A DNA stretch of 64,000 nucleotides from Geobacteraceae bacterium (GCA_027404165.1 DAHZCG010000002.1:32376-96375), one strand, 5' to 3'. Positions 37,208 to 45,839 are shown, counted from the first letter of the stretch. The notes: generated by a model from the letters alone, not told the origin. Translations and numbers: made by a program.

Positions 37208-37639
37208 TTACCCTTTACAGCTGGCACACAGGCCGTAAATTTCGAGCTTGTGACTCCTGATCTTAAATCCGTGCCGTGTTGCGATTTCGTCCTGAAGTTT
37301 TTCTATGGTTTCATTTTCAAACTCTATGATGGCATTGCAACCGGTGCAGACCAGATGATCATGATGTTCACCCGCCATGACATGTTCGAAGCGTGTCTGC
37401 CCATCATGCAGCAGAACCTCACGGGCCAGGCCGGCCTCGACAAACAGCTTCAGGGTACGGTACACCGTCGCCTGCCCAACACCTGGGTTACTGGCCTTGA
37501 CCTTCAGGTACAACTCTTCGACGCTGACATGTTGATGAGTGGAGAGGAACACATCCAGGATAATATCCCGCTGACGCGTGGAGCGCAGTCCTTTGCTGGC
37601 AGCAAATTCGTTGAATGTTCTTTTCTTTTCGTGAATCAT
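37208..37639 (-). CDS. fur: Fur-family ferric uptake regulator
   Basis: A 143-residue metal-dependent repressor. The winged helix is seen as GLRSTRQRDIILDVFLSTHQHVS to ATVYRTLKLFVEAGL. Metal ligands include EHVMAGEHHDHLVCTGC and the C-terminal CASC pair, a typical structural zinc site. The ATG at 37639 is preferred (AAGGCGGGTG just upstream; the frame runs to 37687). It is next to the feo operon and has its own Fur-box-like palindrome at 37653-37667, so it is likely autoregulated. It could be a PerR or Zur paralogue, but the feo context favours Fur. Confidence 0.9.
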   Translation of the reverse strand: MIHEKKRTFNEFAASKGLRSTRQRDIILDVFLSTHQHVSVEELYLKVKASNPGVGQATVYRTLKLFVEAGLAREVLLHDGQTRFEHVMAGEHHDHLVCTGCNAIIEFENETIEKLQDEIATRHGFKIRSHKLEIYGLCASCKG

Positions 37640-37652
37640 GCACCCGCCTTGT

Positions 37653-37667
37653 TGAATTTGATTTTCA
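37653..37667 (-). promoter_or_regulatory. Fur-box-like palindrome before fur
   Basis: TGAATTT-G-ATTTTCA is a weaker 7-1-7 match to the Fur consensus, 14 bases upstream of the fur start. Autoregulation is the likely meaning. Confidence 0.55.
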
Positions 37668-37790
37668 ATATAATCACACCCTGGCACATTGTCAACAGAT
37701 TAATTCGCACAATGATCTGCCGATACATATGGGGTGATGGCGGCCAGAAGATCATAACGCCTGTAGGTAATTCATGCCGGCCTCAGGGCA

Positions 37791-37823
37791 ACGGCGTATG
37801 ACACCGCCCATGACATACGCCGT
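37791..37823. repeat. Perfect inverted repeat upstream of fur / in the fur-rhlE gap
   Basis: ACGGCGTATG (37791-37800) and CATACGCCGT (37814-37823) form a perfect 10-bp stem with a 13-base loop. No T-run follows on either strand. It lies in the 425-base gene-free interval 37640-38064. Confidence 0.7.
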
Positions 37824-37862
37824 CAACTCGATTACCGCAATTCGATAAGTAACCGTAACCTC

Positions 37863-37903
37863 TTGACATGCAAAGAGAGAAACTGTTACTGTAACCACAG
37901 TAA
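37863..37903 (+). promoter_or_regulatory. Promoter with overlapping palindromic operator
   Basis: TTGACA (37863-37868) is followed after 18 bases by TACTGT (37887-37892). The -10 region lies inside a perfect palindrome TTACTGT-AACC-ACAGTAA (37886-37903), which could be a repressor site or an RNA hairpin at the 5' end of the transcript. The transcript would run into the terminator at 37934-37963, before the rhlE-type gene. Confidence 0.5.
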
Positions 37904-37933
37904 ATTGCTTGTACCGGAAAACAACGTCACCGT

Positions 37934-37963
37934 AAGCCCCGGAATTACTCTGGGGCTTTTTTT
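37934..37963 (+). terminator. Rho-independent terminator ahead of the helicase gene
   Basis: AGCCCC (37935-37940) pairs with GGGGCT (37952-37957), followed by about seven Ts on the plus strand. No plus-strand protein gene precedes it, so it ends either a short RNA or an attenuated leader of the helicase gene 100 bases on. Confidence 0.8.
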
Positions 37964-38064
37964 CATTCACCCCGCCCTGATAAACAGGATAAGCGAGCTA
38001 ACGGAGTTAATTCTGCCATAACCACGCAGAAGATGCTCCTATCTCACTACACAGAAGGAGTTTC

Positions 38065-39405
38065 ATGAATTTTACCGATTTCAATTTTCACCCTCAGGTA
38101 GCCGCGGGCATAACTGCCGCCGGCTACATCACACCGACGCCAATACAGGACCAGGGTATTCCTCCTGTCATGCAGGGCTTGGACGTTATGGGGCTGGCCC
38201 AGACCGGCACAGGGAAAACCGCAGCATTCGCACTACCGATCCTGCATCGCCTGATGAATGGCGAGCGGGGCAAAGTACGCGCCCTGATAGTTGCCCCGAC
38301 CCGTGAACTGGCAGAGCAGATCAACGAGGCCATCAACCTGCTGGGAAAACAGACCCGCCTGAAAAGCATTACGATTTACGGTGGTGTGGCAGTCAATCCG
38401 CAGATAGATAAACTCAAGCAGGGAGTGGATATCGTGGTGGCTTGCCCCGGACGTCTGCTCGACCACATCGGACAGGGCACCATCAACCTTTCTCGCCTGG
38501 AAGTACTGGTGCTGGACGAGGCCGACCAGATGTTCGACATGGGGTTTCTGCCGGACATTCGGAAGATCCTCAAACATATCCCCGAAAAGCGTCAGTCGCT
38601 GTTGTTCTCAGCCACCATGCCGGATGATATCCGCCGGCTGGCCAGCGATATCCTGTCAAAACCGGTGACGATTCAGGTCGGCAACACCGCTCCGCCAGTC
38701 ACCGTGTCCCACGCCATATATCCGGTTGAACAGCACCTTAAAACCGCACTGTTGCTTGAACTGCTGTGTCACACCGATACCGAATCAGTGTTGATCTTCA
38801 CCCGCACCAAACACCGCGCCAAACGACTGGGGGAACAGCTGGAAAAAGCCGGGTACACGGCGGCCTCGCTGCAGGGCAACCTTTCCCAGAACCGCCGCCA
38901 GGCAGCCCTGGATGGATTCAGAGACGGTAGTTATCAGATTCTGGTAGCAACCGACATAGCTGCCCGGGGCATCGACGTCTCCCAGGTTTCACACGTGGTT
39001 AACTACGATATCCCCGACACCCCTGAGGCCTATATTCATCGCATCGGACGAACCGGCCGGGCGGCGCGTAGCGGCGATGCCTTTACCCTGGTGACATCAG
39101 AGGATACGGGTATGGTGCGGACTATCGAGAAGAGGCTGAACGCCCAGATTGAACGGCGTACGATCGAAGGCTTCGATTACAGCGTTCCTGCTCCCCACAA
39201 GGACAGTGAATTCGCCCGTCCGCCTCGGCCACCACAAAACCACAAAAAACCGGCAAAAAGAGATGCGACACATGCGACTCCAGGAAGACCGGGCGCACCA
39301 AAATCACCCTCGACGGGCAGACCGCAATCACAGGCCGGAAAGCCCGCCCAACCCTCATCTGCTCCGGCGGCACGACATCCACAGCGGGCACCACGGGCAC
39401 GTTAA
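38065..39405 (+). CDS. rhlE: DEAD-box RNA helicase, RhlE type
   Basis: A 446-residue ATP-dependent RNA helicase. Motifs are complete: Q motif (GYITPTPIQDQGIP), I AQTGTGKT, Ia PTRELAEQ, Ib CPGRLLDH, II LDEADQMFDMGF, III SAT, IV FTRTKHRAK, V ATDIAARGID and VI HRIGRTGR. The last 80 residues are basic, proline- and lysine-rich (for example HKKPAKRDATHATPGRPGAP), as in RhlE-type proteins that act in ribosome assembly or RNA decay. AGAAGGAG precedes the ATG. A terminator about 100 bases upstream suggests an attenuated leader, as is common for such helicases. Confidence 0.92.
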   Translation: MNFTDFNFHPQVAAGITAAGYITPTPIQDQGIPPVMQGLDVMGLAQTGTGKTAAFALPILHRLMNGERGKVRALIVAPTRELAEQINEAINLLGKQTRLKSITIYGGVAVNPQIDKLKQGVDIVVACPGRLLDHIGQGTINLSRLEVLVLDEADQMFDMGFLPDIRKILKHIPEKRQSLLFSATMPDDIRRLASDILSKPVTIQVGNTAPPVTVSHAIYPVEQHLKTALLLELLCHTDTESVLIFTRTKHRAKRLGEQLEKAGYTAASLQGNLSQNRRQAALDGFRDGSYQILVATDIAARGIDVSQVSHVVNYDIPDTPEAYIHRIGRTGRAARSGDAFTLVTSEDTGMVRTIEKRLNAQIERRTIEGFDYSVPAPHKDSEFARPPRPPQNHKKPAKRDATHATPGRPGAPKSPSTGRPQSQAGKPAQPSSAPAARHPQRAPRAR

Positions 39406-39434
39406 GCAACACAAGTGTGGTATAGATTTTCAGC

Positions 39435-39463
39435 AAGGACCGGCAATGCGCCGGTCCTTTTTT
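39435..39463 (+). terminator. Rho-independent terminator after rhlE
   Basis: AAGGACCGG (39435-39443) pairs with CCGGTCCTT (39451-39459), followed by Ts. Confidence 0.9.
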
Positions 39464-39471
39464 GTGTCTGT

Positions 39472-39500
39472 TTGACTTCTTGTCAAGCCGTCACTATACT
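39472..39500 (+). promoter_or_regulatory. Near-consensus promoter of the pyrophosphatase gene
   Basis: TTGACT (39472-39477), exactly 17 bases, then TATACT (39495-39500). The start codon is 31 bases further. Confidence 0.8.
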
Positions 39501-39530
39501 TTCCGTCACTTCATTACATTCGGAGCAGTC

Positions 39531-41177
39531 ATGAACAGGAAAATTTATATCATCGGGCACAAGAATCCCGATACCGATTCAATAGCTTCAGCGATTGCGT
39601 ATGCAGAACTGAAGAAACTGCAGGGCCGGTCCAATGTCCATGCGGCCATGGCCGGAGAACCGAATCCCCAGACCCGCTACATCCTTGATCGACTATGCAT
39701 TGAGACGCCGCAGCATTTGGCGGATGTTCACCCCAAGGTTCGGGATATTCTCAAACGGCTGCCGGTCACCGCCTCTGCCGCCATGCCGCTCAAGGAGGTG
39801 CTGGAACTGTTCCACAAGCACACCATTCGGGTACTGCCTGTGGTGGACCAGGATATGATCCCCCTCGGTCTCGTCTCCCTGCTCAAGCTTTCAGAGAAAT
39901 ACCTGGTCGCCGGCACCGATCGAAAGCGAGGCGTGGACACCTCGCAACGCTCCCTGGCAGAGTGCCTGGGTGGTGTCTTTCTGACCGGGAAGCCAGCCGA
40001 CAATGTGGAACACCTGCACCTCTTCATAGGGGCCATGATTGAAGACTCATTCTCCAAGCGAATCGAAAGGTATGATCCGGCAACGCTTCTGGTCATGACC
40101 GGCGACCGCCCCTCTATCCAGCAGGCCGCCATTGATAAGGGCGTGCGGATTCTGGTCATCACCGGCGGGTTCTCCGTCAACGACAACCTACTGGCCGCAG
40201 CCCGCTTAACAGGCACCACCATCATCTCCACCACCCACGATACGGCGACCGCCGCATGGCTGGCACGGCTTTCCACCCCGCTTTCTTGCTTCATAGATCC
40301 AAAGTTCGAAAAAGTCGGCGTATCTGAACCGCTTGAACACCTGCGGCTGAAGCTGCTCCATTCAGGAGAACCGGCGGTCATTGCGGTGGAAGAAGATGGC
40401 AGTATCGCCGGGATAGCGACCAAGTCGTCTCTGCTGGCCCCGATCCCGTATGCACTGATTCTGATGGATCACAATGAATTGAGTCAGGCGGTCCCGGGGG
40501 CAGAATCCGTTGATATCCTTGAAGTCATCGACCACCACAAACTCGGCAATCCGCCCACCGATCAACCGATCACCTTCATGGCCGCTCCGGTCGGCAGCAC
40601 CTGCACACTGGTCGCAAGCTTGTATCGTGAACGCGGCATAGAACCTGAACAAAAGATTGCCGCACTGCTTCTGTCCGGTATCCTCTCCGACACCGTCATT
40701 CTCAAATCCCCGACAACGACCATTCGCGACAGGGAAATTGTTGCCTGGCTGGAAAACAGATCTGGACTGGACCATGCCACCTTCGGCGCGGAGATATTTT
40801 CATCCTGCAGCGGTTTCAGCGCCTATGGCTCGCCGGAAAAGGCTGTCCGGTCCGACTTTAAGCAATTCAATGCTGCGGAGACACTCTTCGGGGTCGGCCA
40901 GGTTGAGGTGGTCGGATTCGACGAATTTTACGAAATCAAGGAGAGTCTGCGTGAAGCGCTGAAGAGGGTCAAAGAACAGGACCGGCTGGCGCTGGCAGGG
41001 TTGATGGTGACCGACATCTACTCTGAGACATCGCTCTTCCTGGTGGAAGGAAAAAATGAATTGGCCCACGTCATGGGGTACACCCAACTGGAGCCGCACC
41101 TCTACGAACTGAAGGGGGTCATGTCGCGCAAGAAACAGATGATACCACATCTGCTCAAGGTTCTGGGAGCGCTCTAG
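39531..41177 (+). CDS. Manganese-dependent inorganic pyrophosphatase with CBS and DRTGG inserts
   Basis: A 548-residue family II pyrophosphatase. The DHH domain is split: IIGHKNPDTDSIASAIAYAE and MAGEPNPQT at the N terminus, and LMDHNELSQAVPG, DHHKLGN and PVGSTCTLVA after about residue 300. Between them lie a CBS motif (HTIRVLPVVDQDMIPLGLVS), a DRTGG-like region and a second CBS segment (GEPAVIAVEEDGSIAGIATK). In studied relatives this insert makes activity depend on adenine nucleotides. The ATG at 39531 is supported by GGAG nine bases upstream; the frame runs back to 39462. It clears pyrophosphate in the cytosol. It has its own promoter. Confidence 0.92.
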   Translation: MNRKIYIIGHKNPDTDSIASAIAYAELKKLQGRSNVHAAMAGEPNPQTRYILDRLCIETPQHLADVHPKVRDILKRLPVTASAAMPLKEVLELFHKHTIRVLPVVDQDMIPLGLVSLLKLSEKYLVAGTDRKRGVDTSQRSLAECLGGVFLTGKPADNVEHLHLFIGAMIEDSFSKRIERYDPATLLVMTGDRPSIQQAAIDKGVRILVITGGFSVNDNLLAAARLTGTTIISTTHDTATAAWLARLSTPLSCFIDPKFEKVGVSEPLEHLRLKLLHSGEPAVIAVEEDGSIAGIATKSSLLAPIPYALILMDHNELSQAVPGAESVDILEVIDHHKLGNPPTDQPITFMAAPVGSTCTLVASLYRERGIEPEQKIAALLLSGILSDTVILKSPTTTIRDREIVAWLENRSGLDHATFGAEIFSSCSGFSAYGSPEKAVRSDFKQFNAAETLFGVGQVEVVGFDEFYEIKESLREALKRVKEQDRLALAGLMVTDIYSETSLFLVEGKNELAHVMGYTQLEPHLYELKGVMSRKKQMIPHLLKVLGAL

Positions 41178-41204
41178 CCTTTAGGACTCACCATCTGAAT
41201 AAAT

Positions 41205-41244
41205 AAAAACGGGAAAAGGCCATACGGCTTTTTCCCGTTTTATT
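41205..41244. terminator. Bidirectional terminator between pyrophosphatase and FKBP genes
   Basis: AACGGGAAAAGGC pairs with GGCTTTTTCCCGTT; T-rich tracts flank both sides. It serves two convergent genes. Confidence 0.88.
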
Positions 41245-41266
41245 GTCAGAAGGTTTCGCTGACTTC

Positions 41267-41722
41267 TTATTTCGCTACATCCAGCAATTCTACATCAAAG
41301 AGGAGCGTTGCATTCGGCGGAATCAACCCACCACCCGCACCTGACGCGCCATAGCCAAGCTTTGCAGGAATGATCAGCTTGCGTTTGCCACCAACCTTCA
41401 TGCCCATAACGCCCTCATCCCAACCTGCAATAACCTGCCCCACCCCGATAACGAAGGAAAAGGGCGCTCTTCCTACCGAGCTGTCGAACGTCTTGCCGTT
41501 CTCCAAGGTTCCGGTGTAATGAACCTTGACCTGCTTACCCCTGACCGGCGACGCACCGCTGCCAATCTTGACATCGATGTACTTCAGACCCGAGGCGGTA
41601 GTTACAATCTTTGAGGCAGCTACCTTATGCTTGGCTACGGCTTTTTCCGGCGCAGCCATTGCCGAAACACTGCCTATTGCTGTCAATACAGCCACTACCA
41701 CCAGGCTTTTTCTGATGTGCAT
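41267..41722 (-). CDS. Exported FKBP-type peptidyl-prolyl isomerase
   Basis: A 151-residue precursor with a signal peptide (VVVAVLTAIGSVSAMAA), a short lysine-rich linker and a single FKBP domain: SGLKYIDVKIGSGASPVRG, VHYTGTLENGKTFDSS, PFSFVIGVGQVIAGWDEGV, KRKLIIPAKLGYG and IPPNATLLFDVELLDV. It catalyses proline isomerisation in the periplasm. There is no dimerisation domain like that of FkpA or Mip, so I give no symbol. A perfect AGAAGGAGGA precedes the ATG. It stands alone between two terminator/intergenic regions. Confidence 0.93.
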   Translation of the reverse strand: MHIRKSLVVVAVLTAIGSVSAMAAPEKAVAKHKVAASKIVTTASGLKYIDVKIGSGASPVRGKQVKVHYTGTLENGKTFDSSVGRAPFSFVIGVGQVIAGWDEGVMGMKVGGKRKLIIPAKLGYGASGAGGGLIPPNATLLFDVELLDVAK

Positions 41723-41938
41723 TCGTGTATCCTCCTTCTATTATTTGTATTCTGTCCTACAGCACATATTCTCATAGCACAGCGGAGAAAAAATGTCAGC
41801 CAACTTGCGATAAAATATACCGTGTAATATTTGATGTTGCCGCATTTGCTGGTATACTTTCTTGCATATAACGAATTGTGTTGAACATCAGACATGATGG
41901 CAGCACCGGTAAATTCTTCTCACATGCGGAGGTTCATT

Positions 41939-42607
41939 ATGAAAACGTATCTGATCGCCCTTGCCACCCTCGTCACCTGCTCAATACCCTCACTGAGCGT
42001 AGCCGCTGCCGGTCGTCCGGGCCCCTATATTTCCGTTTTTATGGGTACCAGTGTCGCACGGGATCAAAACGTATCGGGATTCGACTCAGCCAACAACCCA
42101 TTCGACGATCGGGTCACGTTTGACCCCGGCATCTATGTCGGTGGTACGGCAGGCTATGATTTCGGTTTCCTGCGGTTGGAGGGCGAGCTCTCCTACCGGG
42201 ACGCCCCCATAGATACGGCCACTGATTCATCCGGTTTCCGTTACCGTAGCGTCGACGGCAATCTGGGCGCCTTTGCAACCATGTTCAACGCCTTCCTTGA
42301 TCTGCATAACGCTTCCCGCATAACACCGTATGTGGGTGGCGGAATAGGGGTTGCCACCCTGCACCTGAGCGACACCACCGCTTTCGACAATTCTGGAAAA
42401 CTGTTTTTATACGATGACAGCAGCGATACCGTCTTTGCATCCCAGGTCGGTGCCGGGATGGATATAGCGATTAACAGACGTTGTTCACTGGATGTTGGCT
42501 ATCGCTATTTCATCACAGACAGGGCAAAACTTGATGGCGATTTCATTACGAGCAATTTGCGGCTCGAAAGCCACAACGTCATGGTTGGCTTTAAGTTCAA
42601 GTTCTAA
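41939..42607 (+). CDS. Outer-membrane beta-barrel protein (opacity/OmpW-like)
   Basis: A 222-residue precursor with a signal peptide (MKTYLIALATLVTCSIPSLSVAAA) and alternating strands typical of an eight-stranded barrel: GPYISVFMGTSVAR, GYDFGFLRLEGELSYRD, ITPYVGGGIGVATLHL, CSLDVGYRYFITDRAKLDG, and a C-terminal strand HNVMVGFKFKF ending in Phe, as needed by the BAM machinery. The ATG at 41939 is chosen because GGAGG lies at 41928-41932; the frame is open to 41894. Function is unknown; such barrels are structural or bind host or metal surfaces. Confidence 0.85.
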   Translation: MKTYLIALATLVTCSIPSLSVAAAGRPGPYISVFMGTSVARDQNVSGFDSANNPFDDRVTFDPGIYVGGTAGYDFGFLRLEGELSYRDAPIDTATDSSGFRYRSVDGNLGAFATMFNAFLDLHNASRITPYVGGGIGVATLHLSDTTAFDNSGKLFLYDDSSDTVFASQVGAGMDIAINRRCSLDVGYRYFITDRAKLDGDFITSNLRLESHNVMVGFKFKF

Positions 42608-42623
42608 AGCGACGTCCCCCCCT

Positions 42624-42662
42624 AATAAAGCCGCTACCAGCAATCGAAGTAGCGGCTTTATT
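42624..42662. terminator. Bidirectional terminator after the barrel protein gene
   Basis: AATAAAGCCGCTAC (42624-42637) pairs perfectly with GTAGCGGCTTTATT (42649-42662). Confidence 0.85.
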
Positions 42663-42710
42663 AACGCGGAAACAGGAGTAAACAGGAGACCGTTAAAAAC
42701 AGCATCCGGC

Positions 42711-43604
42711 TCAAGCCTTTTGTGCAGTCAGCAGATAGCGCCCCACCCAGTGTTTGGCAAACTGGAAAGCAGTACGACCACAGCGTTTACTTTTATCATG
42801 GGACCATTGAATCGCATCCCGCTCCAGTTCCTTGGTCCAGGGAATCGACAGCTGACGTTGACGTGCTTCGCGCTCGACCGAAAGCCGCACCGCATCCAGA
42901 TAGCGATCCTGCGAGAAGGCGTAAAATGCCACCCAGATGCCGAAGCGGTCGGATAACGACACTTTTTCCTCCATCGCCTCACTCTGCTGCAACTCTCCCC
43001 TGACAAATTTCCCTCCAATGTTATCGCTGTCATATTCAGGCAGCAGATGTCGTCGATTGGAGGTCACATAGATCAATACATTCTCCGGTGCTGAGTAGAC
43101 CGAACCGTCCAGAGCGCTTTTGAGCATCTTGTAGCTCAACTCCCCGACCTCGAAGGTCAGGTCGTCACACAACAGGATAAAACGATAGGGCTGGTTCTCG
43201 ACGGCAGTAAATATCTCAGACAGATAGATCAGGTCTTCCTTTTCAACCTGGATGAAACGCAAACCCTTTGGTCCAAATTCATTGAGCAGGGCCTTTACCA
43301 ACGACGATTTACCCGAGCCACGCGAACCCCACAACAGGGCATTATTGGCCGGCAAACCAGCCAGAAACTGGCGGGTGTTGCTCACCATGATTTCTTTTTG
43401 TTCCTCGACGCCGAGCAGTTCGGCAAGGGTCGTGGTGTCCGTCACCCTGACCGGTTCAAGATATCCGGAAAACGAATGCCGGCGCCAGTTGGCGGCATGG
43501 CAGGCTGCCCAGTCGATAGGGGCAACGGCTTTGGGAAGCAACATCTCTACTGAACTGAGTACTCTCTCAAGCTGGGCAACGATCTCTGGCTTCAAGTTGA
43601 ACAT
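42711..43604 (-). CDS. DUF815-family AAA+ ATPase
   Basis: A 297-residue AAA+ protein of the DUF815 family, whose role is not established. Walker A is GSRGSGKSSLVKALLNE and Walker B LLCDDLTFEV; sensor-like YVTSNRRHLLPEY and an arginine-containing LSDRFGIWVAFYAFSQD follow. The N-terminal helical region includes WRRHSFSGYLEPV. Length is normal. No dedicated ribosome site stands out (AGAAAGAGAA upstream). It lies about 150 bases from the CheX gene on the same strand, separated by a terminator, so they are not an operon. Confidence 0.87.
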   Translation of the reverse strand: MFNLKPEIVAQLERVLSSVEMLLPKAVAPIDWAACHAANWRRHSFSGYLEPVRVTDTTTLAELLGVEEQKEIMVSNTRQFLAGLPANNALLWGSRGSGKSSLVKALLNEFGPKGLRFIQVEKEDLIYLSEIFTAVENQPYRFILLCDDLTFEVGELSYKMLKSALDGSVYSAPENVLIYVTSNRRHLLPEYDSDNIGGKFVRGELQQSEAMEEKVSLSDRFGIWVAFYAFSQDRYLDAVRLSVEREARQRQLSIPWTKELERDAIQWSHDKSKRCGRTAFQFAKHWVGRYLLTAQKA

Positions 43605-43673
43605 TGGTTCTCTTTCTCGTGTTTAGAGTATTTCGGCATGATGGCCGACTGCAATCTCATTAAAACTAGTGTA

Positions 43674-43713
43674 CAAAAAAAGTCACTGCCCTCCAGGAGT
43701 GGCGACCAGTGAC
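43674..43713 (-). terminator. Terminator of the CheX-like gene
   Basis: GTCACTG (43682-43688) pairs with CAGTGAC (43707-43713) around a long loop; on the minus strand seven Ts follow. Confidence 0.7.
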
Positions 43714-43750
43714 ATGGTATGTTGCAAAAGCCTGTACTTCGTGGAACTTT

Positions 43751-44257
43751 TCAGTCCATCTCAACCACAACACTTATCATGAACCATTCATCGTTGGAAT
43801 CGAAAAGCAACGTAAGGGTATTCGCCAGAGCGCCCGATGAGATCATATATTCCTTGCCGCTGACCACCGAGGGGGTTGAAAGCCTGACTTCGTGGCCATC
43901 CTTGGATAGGTGGTGCTTGAATGATCCCGCAATCATATTGGCGATTTCACCCAAAGCATCGCTGACATCATCATTAATTTCGCTGACTTTCATTCCAAGC
44001 ATGCTCGATGTGAATACGAGCGCCAGCTTTTGCGGCACGTGCAGACTCAGCAACCCGTTGTAAAGGCCGGCAAAACCGACCATTGCCGTAATACAGTTGC
44101 TAAAATGGGTCTTGGGATCCACCTGCAGGGGCAGAGAAAGCAGATCCTCGACCCCCACCATGGTGGTGAAGACTTCCTGAACATCCTTGAGAACCTGTTT
44201 GACGAGAATCTCTTGAGTAGTACCTAATTGATCGTAGAGCAACGCAGGTAGTGACAT
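43751..44257 (-). CDS. cheX: CheX-like chemotaxis phosphatase
   Basis: A 168-residue protein of the CheC/CheX/FliY superfamily, which dephosphorylates CheY-P. The catalytic helix is visible in DALGEIANMIAGSFKHHL, with the E-x(2)-N signature (GEIAN). Neighbouring segments MVGFAGLYNGLLSLHVPQKLA and SGKEYMISS fit the family. The ATG at 44257 has AAGGAG directly upstream. No chemotaxis operon is adjacent, so it is an orphan and may serve a non-flagellar, pilus or developmental chemosensory system. Confidence 0.82.
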   Translation of the reverse strand: MSLPALLYDQLGTTQEILVKQVLKDVQEVFTTMVGVEDLLSLPLQVDPKTHFSNCITAMVGFAGLYNGLLSLHVPQKLALVFTSSMLGMKVSEINDDVSDALGEIANMIAGSFKHHLSKDGHEVRLSTPSVVSGKEYMISSGALANTLTLLFDSNDEWFMISVVVEMD

Positions 44258-44341
44258 TCAGATCTCCTTAACAAACAATATCGCCCGAAAGTTATGCGAT
44301 CGGTATATCAAATAGTCATCATGCGACAACATCAAAGACCG

Positions 44342-45544
44342 TTATTTTCTGTTTTTCATTCTGGCCTGCAGCAAGTCACCCAACGTTCCCATCCCCTTGG
44401 GAGACTCGGCCGCCTGACGACGAAACTCCGCCAGGGTTGCCTCTTCTTCTTCGGCAGCACGGGCCACACCAGCCAAGGCCAGTGAAATACGACGTTCAGC
44501 GCGGTTGACACCTTCAACCCGGACCTCGACAGCCTCACCTTCCTTAAGAACCTCGCGCGGATTGTTGATACGTTTGCCTGCTCCCAGCTTGGAAATATGG
44601 ATCAGACCATCTATGCCATCCCCCAGAGTAACGAAAGCGCCGAAGGGTGCCAGGCGCGACACGTTACCGGTATGAAACGAGCCCTCAGGATATTTCTCTA
44701 GCACGCGATCCCATGGATCGGCCAAGGTATCCTTGAGACTCAGAGAAATGCGCTCCTTCTCGCGGTCGATCATCTTGATCACCACCTGCACCTGTTGGCC
44801 AATGCTCAGCGCCTCGCGAACGTCATTCACCCGGGTCCAGCCGATTTCGGAGATCGGAAGCAGACCTTCCAGTCCGCCGATATCGACAAAGGCTCCAAAA
44901 TCCTGCAACGAAGTGACAGTGCCGGTGACCGTCATCCCCTCGCTGATGCCTGCTTGGGCCTCCTCCCTGAGCCGGCGTTGTTCTTCTTCAAGTAACGCAC
45001 GACGGGAGACAACGATGTTGCGGCCATTTTCAGCATAGTCCGTAATGCGGAACGCCAGGCGGGTGCCGATGAGCGACTCCGGATTGTCTATACGACGCAG
45101 AGCGATCTGTGAAAAAGGGCAAAAGGCACGGGCGGTACCCCCCAATCTGATCTCGTAGCCACCCTTAATCTCTTTCTCTACCTGCCCCTCAACCGGAATG
45201 CCGGATCGCCAGGCATCTTCCAATTGCGCGTTGCCGGAGGTGCCACCGCCGAGTTTGGATGTAAAACGCATTTCTCCATGGCTCGATGAAAGAAAATAGG
45301 CGGAGATGATATCTCCATCCTTAACAGTCACGCGACCATCCAGGTCAAGAAACTCTTTGCAGTCGACGATCCCCTCGCCCTTCTGGCCGATGTCGATAAA
45401 AATCCACTCGGCACTGACTTTCAATATCCGCGCCGCCACCTTCTGCCCCGGCTCCAGCCAGGCATCCTGCTTGGCGCTCTGTTCAAACAGCTCGGCGAAA
45501 CTCTCGCCATTTTTTTCTTCGTCGAAATTGTCGTCGTTAACCAT
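44342..45544 (-). CDS. S1-domain RNA-binding protein (four S1 repeats)
   Basis: A 400-residue cytoplasmic protein with four S1 domains, a compact relative of ribosomal protein S1 (E. coli has six). Repeats start near GQKVAARILKVSAEWIFIDI, GIPVEGQVEKEIKGGYEIRL, GMTVTGTVTSLQDFGAFVDI and GSFHTGNVSRLAPFGAFVTL. The third and fourth are the best conserved (GLLPISEIGW; GLIHISKLG). The N terminus is acidic (DDNFDEEKNGESFAELFEQS); the tail is glutamate-rich. It could act in translation or RNA protection. A true rpsA may exist elsewhere, so I give no symbol. It is alone between CheX and the divergent monohaem cytochrome. Confidence 0.87.
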   Translation of the reverse strand: MVNDDNFDEEKNGESFAELFEQSAKQDAWLEPGQKVAARILKVSAEWIFIDIGQKGEGIVDCKEFLDLDGRVTVKDGDIISAYFLSSSHGEMRFTSKLGGGTSGNAQLEDAWRSGIPVEGQVEKEIKGGYEIRLGGTARAFCPFSQIALRRIDNPESLIGTRLAFRITDYAENGRNIVVSRRALLEEEQRRLREEAQAGISEGMTVTGTVTSLQDFGAFVDIGGLEGLLPISEIGWTRVNDVREALSIGQQVQVVIKMIDREKERISLSLKDTLADPWDRVLEKYPEGSFHTGNVSRLAPFGAFVTLGDGIDGLIHISKLGAGKRINNPREVLKEGEAVEVRVEGVNRAERRISLALAGVARAAEEEEATLAEFRRQAAESPKGMGTLGDLLQARMKNRK

Positions 45545-45753
45545 GGTAGTATAACTCCAATCAAATTAGTTCAATGGTCGTACGTTATTATCTTTGAGTT
45601 CGATGTGTCAAGCGGACATTTTTTTTCGGAGCTGTGACAACCGGCGTACATAATTCAATACGTGTCCACCTTATAAAGATAAAATTTTATTCATGTCATG
45701 ACAGGTTCGACCTTACAATACATCCAGTAAGTGCGTCTGCCATGTGATCTATT

Positions 45754-45804
45754 TGTTACGTCTGACTAAACCAGCTTGACCTTCCCATGTTACGTAGTAA
45801 CATA
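45754..45804 (+). promoter_or_regulatory. Promoter with perfect palindrome before the monohaem cytochrome
   Basis: TTGACC (45776-45781) and TAACAT (45798-45803) form a promoter with a 16-base spacer. The -10 region lies in a perfect 7-3-7 palindrome ATGTTACGTAGTAACAT (45787-45803), and a half-site TGTTACG recurs at 45754-45760, 33 bases upstream. This is the pattern of a regulator binding site covering the promoter. A separate TGTCATGACA palindrome lies at 45694-45703. Confidence 0.6.
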
Positions 45805-45839
45805 CTTAACAGAGTTATCAAACTTTAAGGAGGATCACT

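Noticed and set aside
37752..37970. A 72-codon minus-strand frame in the fur-rhlE gap
   Set aside because: It would be translated through the plus-strand terminator and both palindromes, and its sequence looks random apart from short hydrophobic patches.
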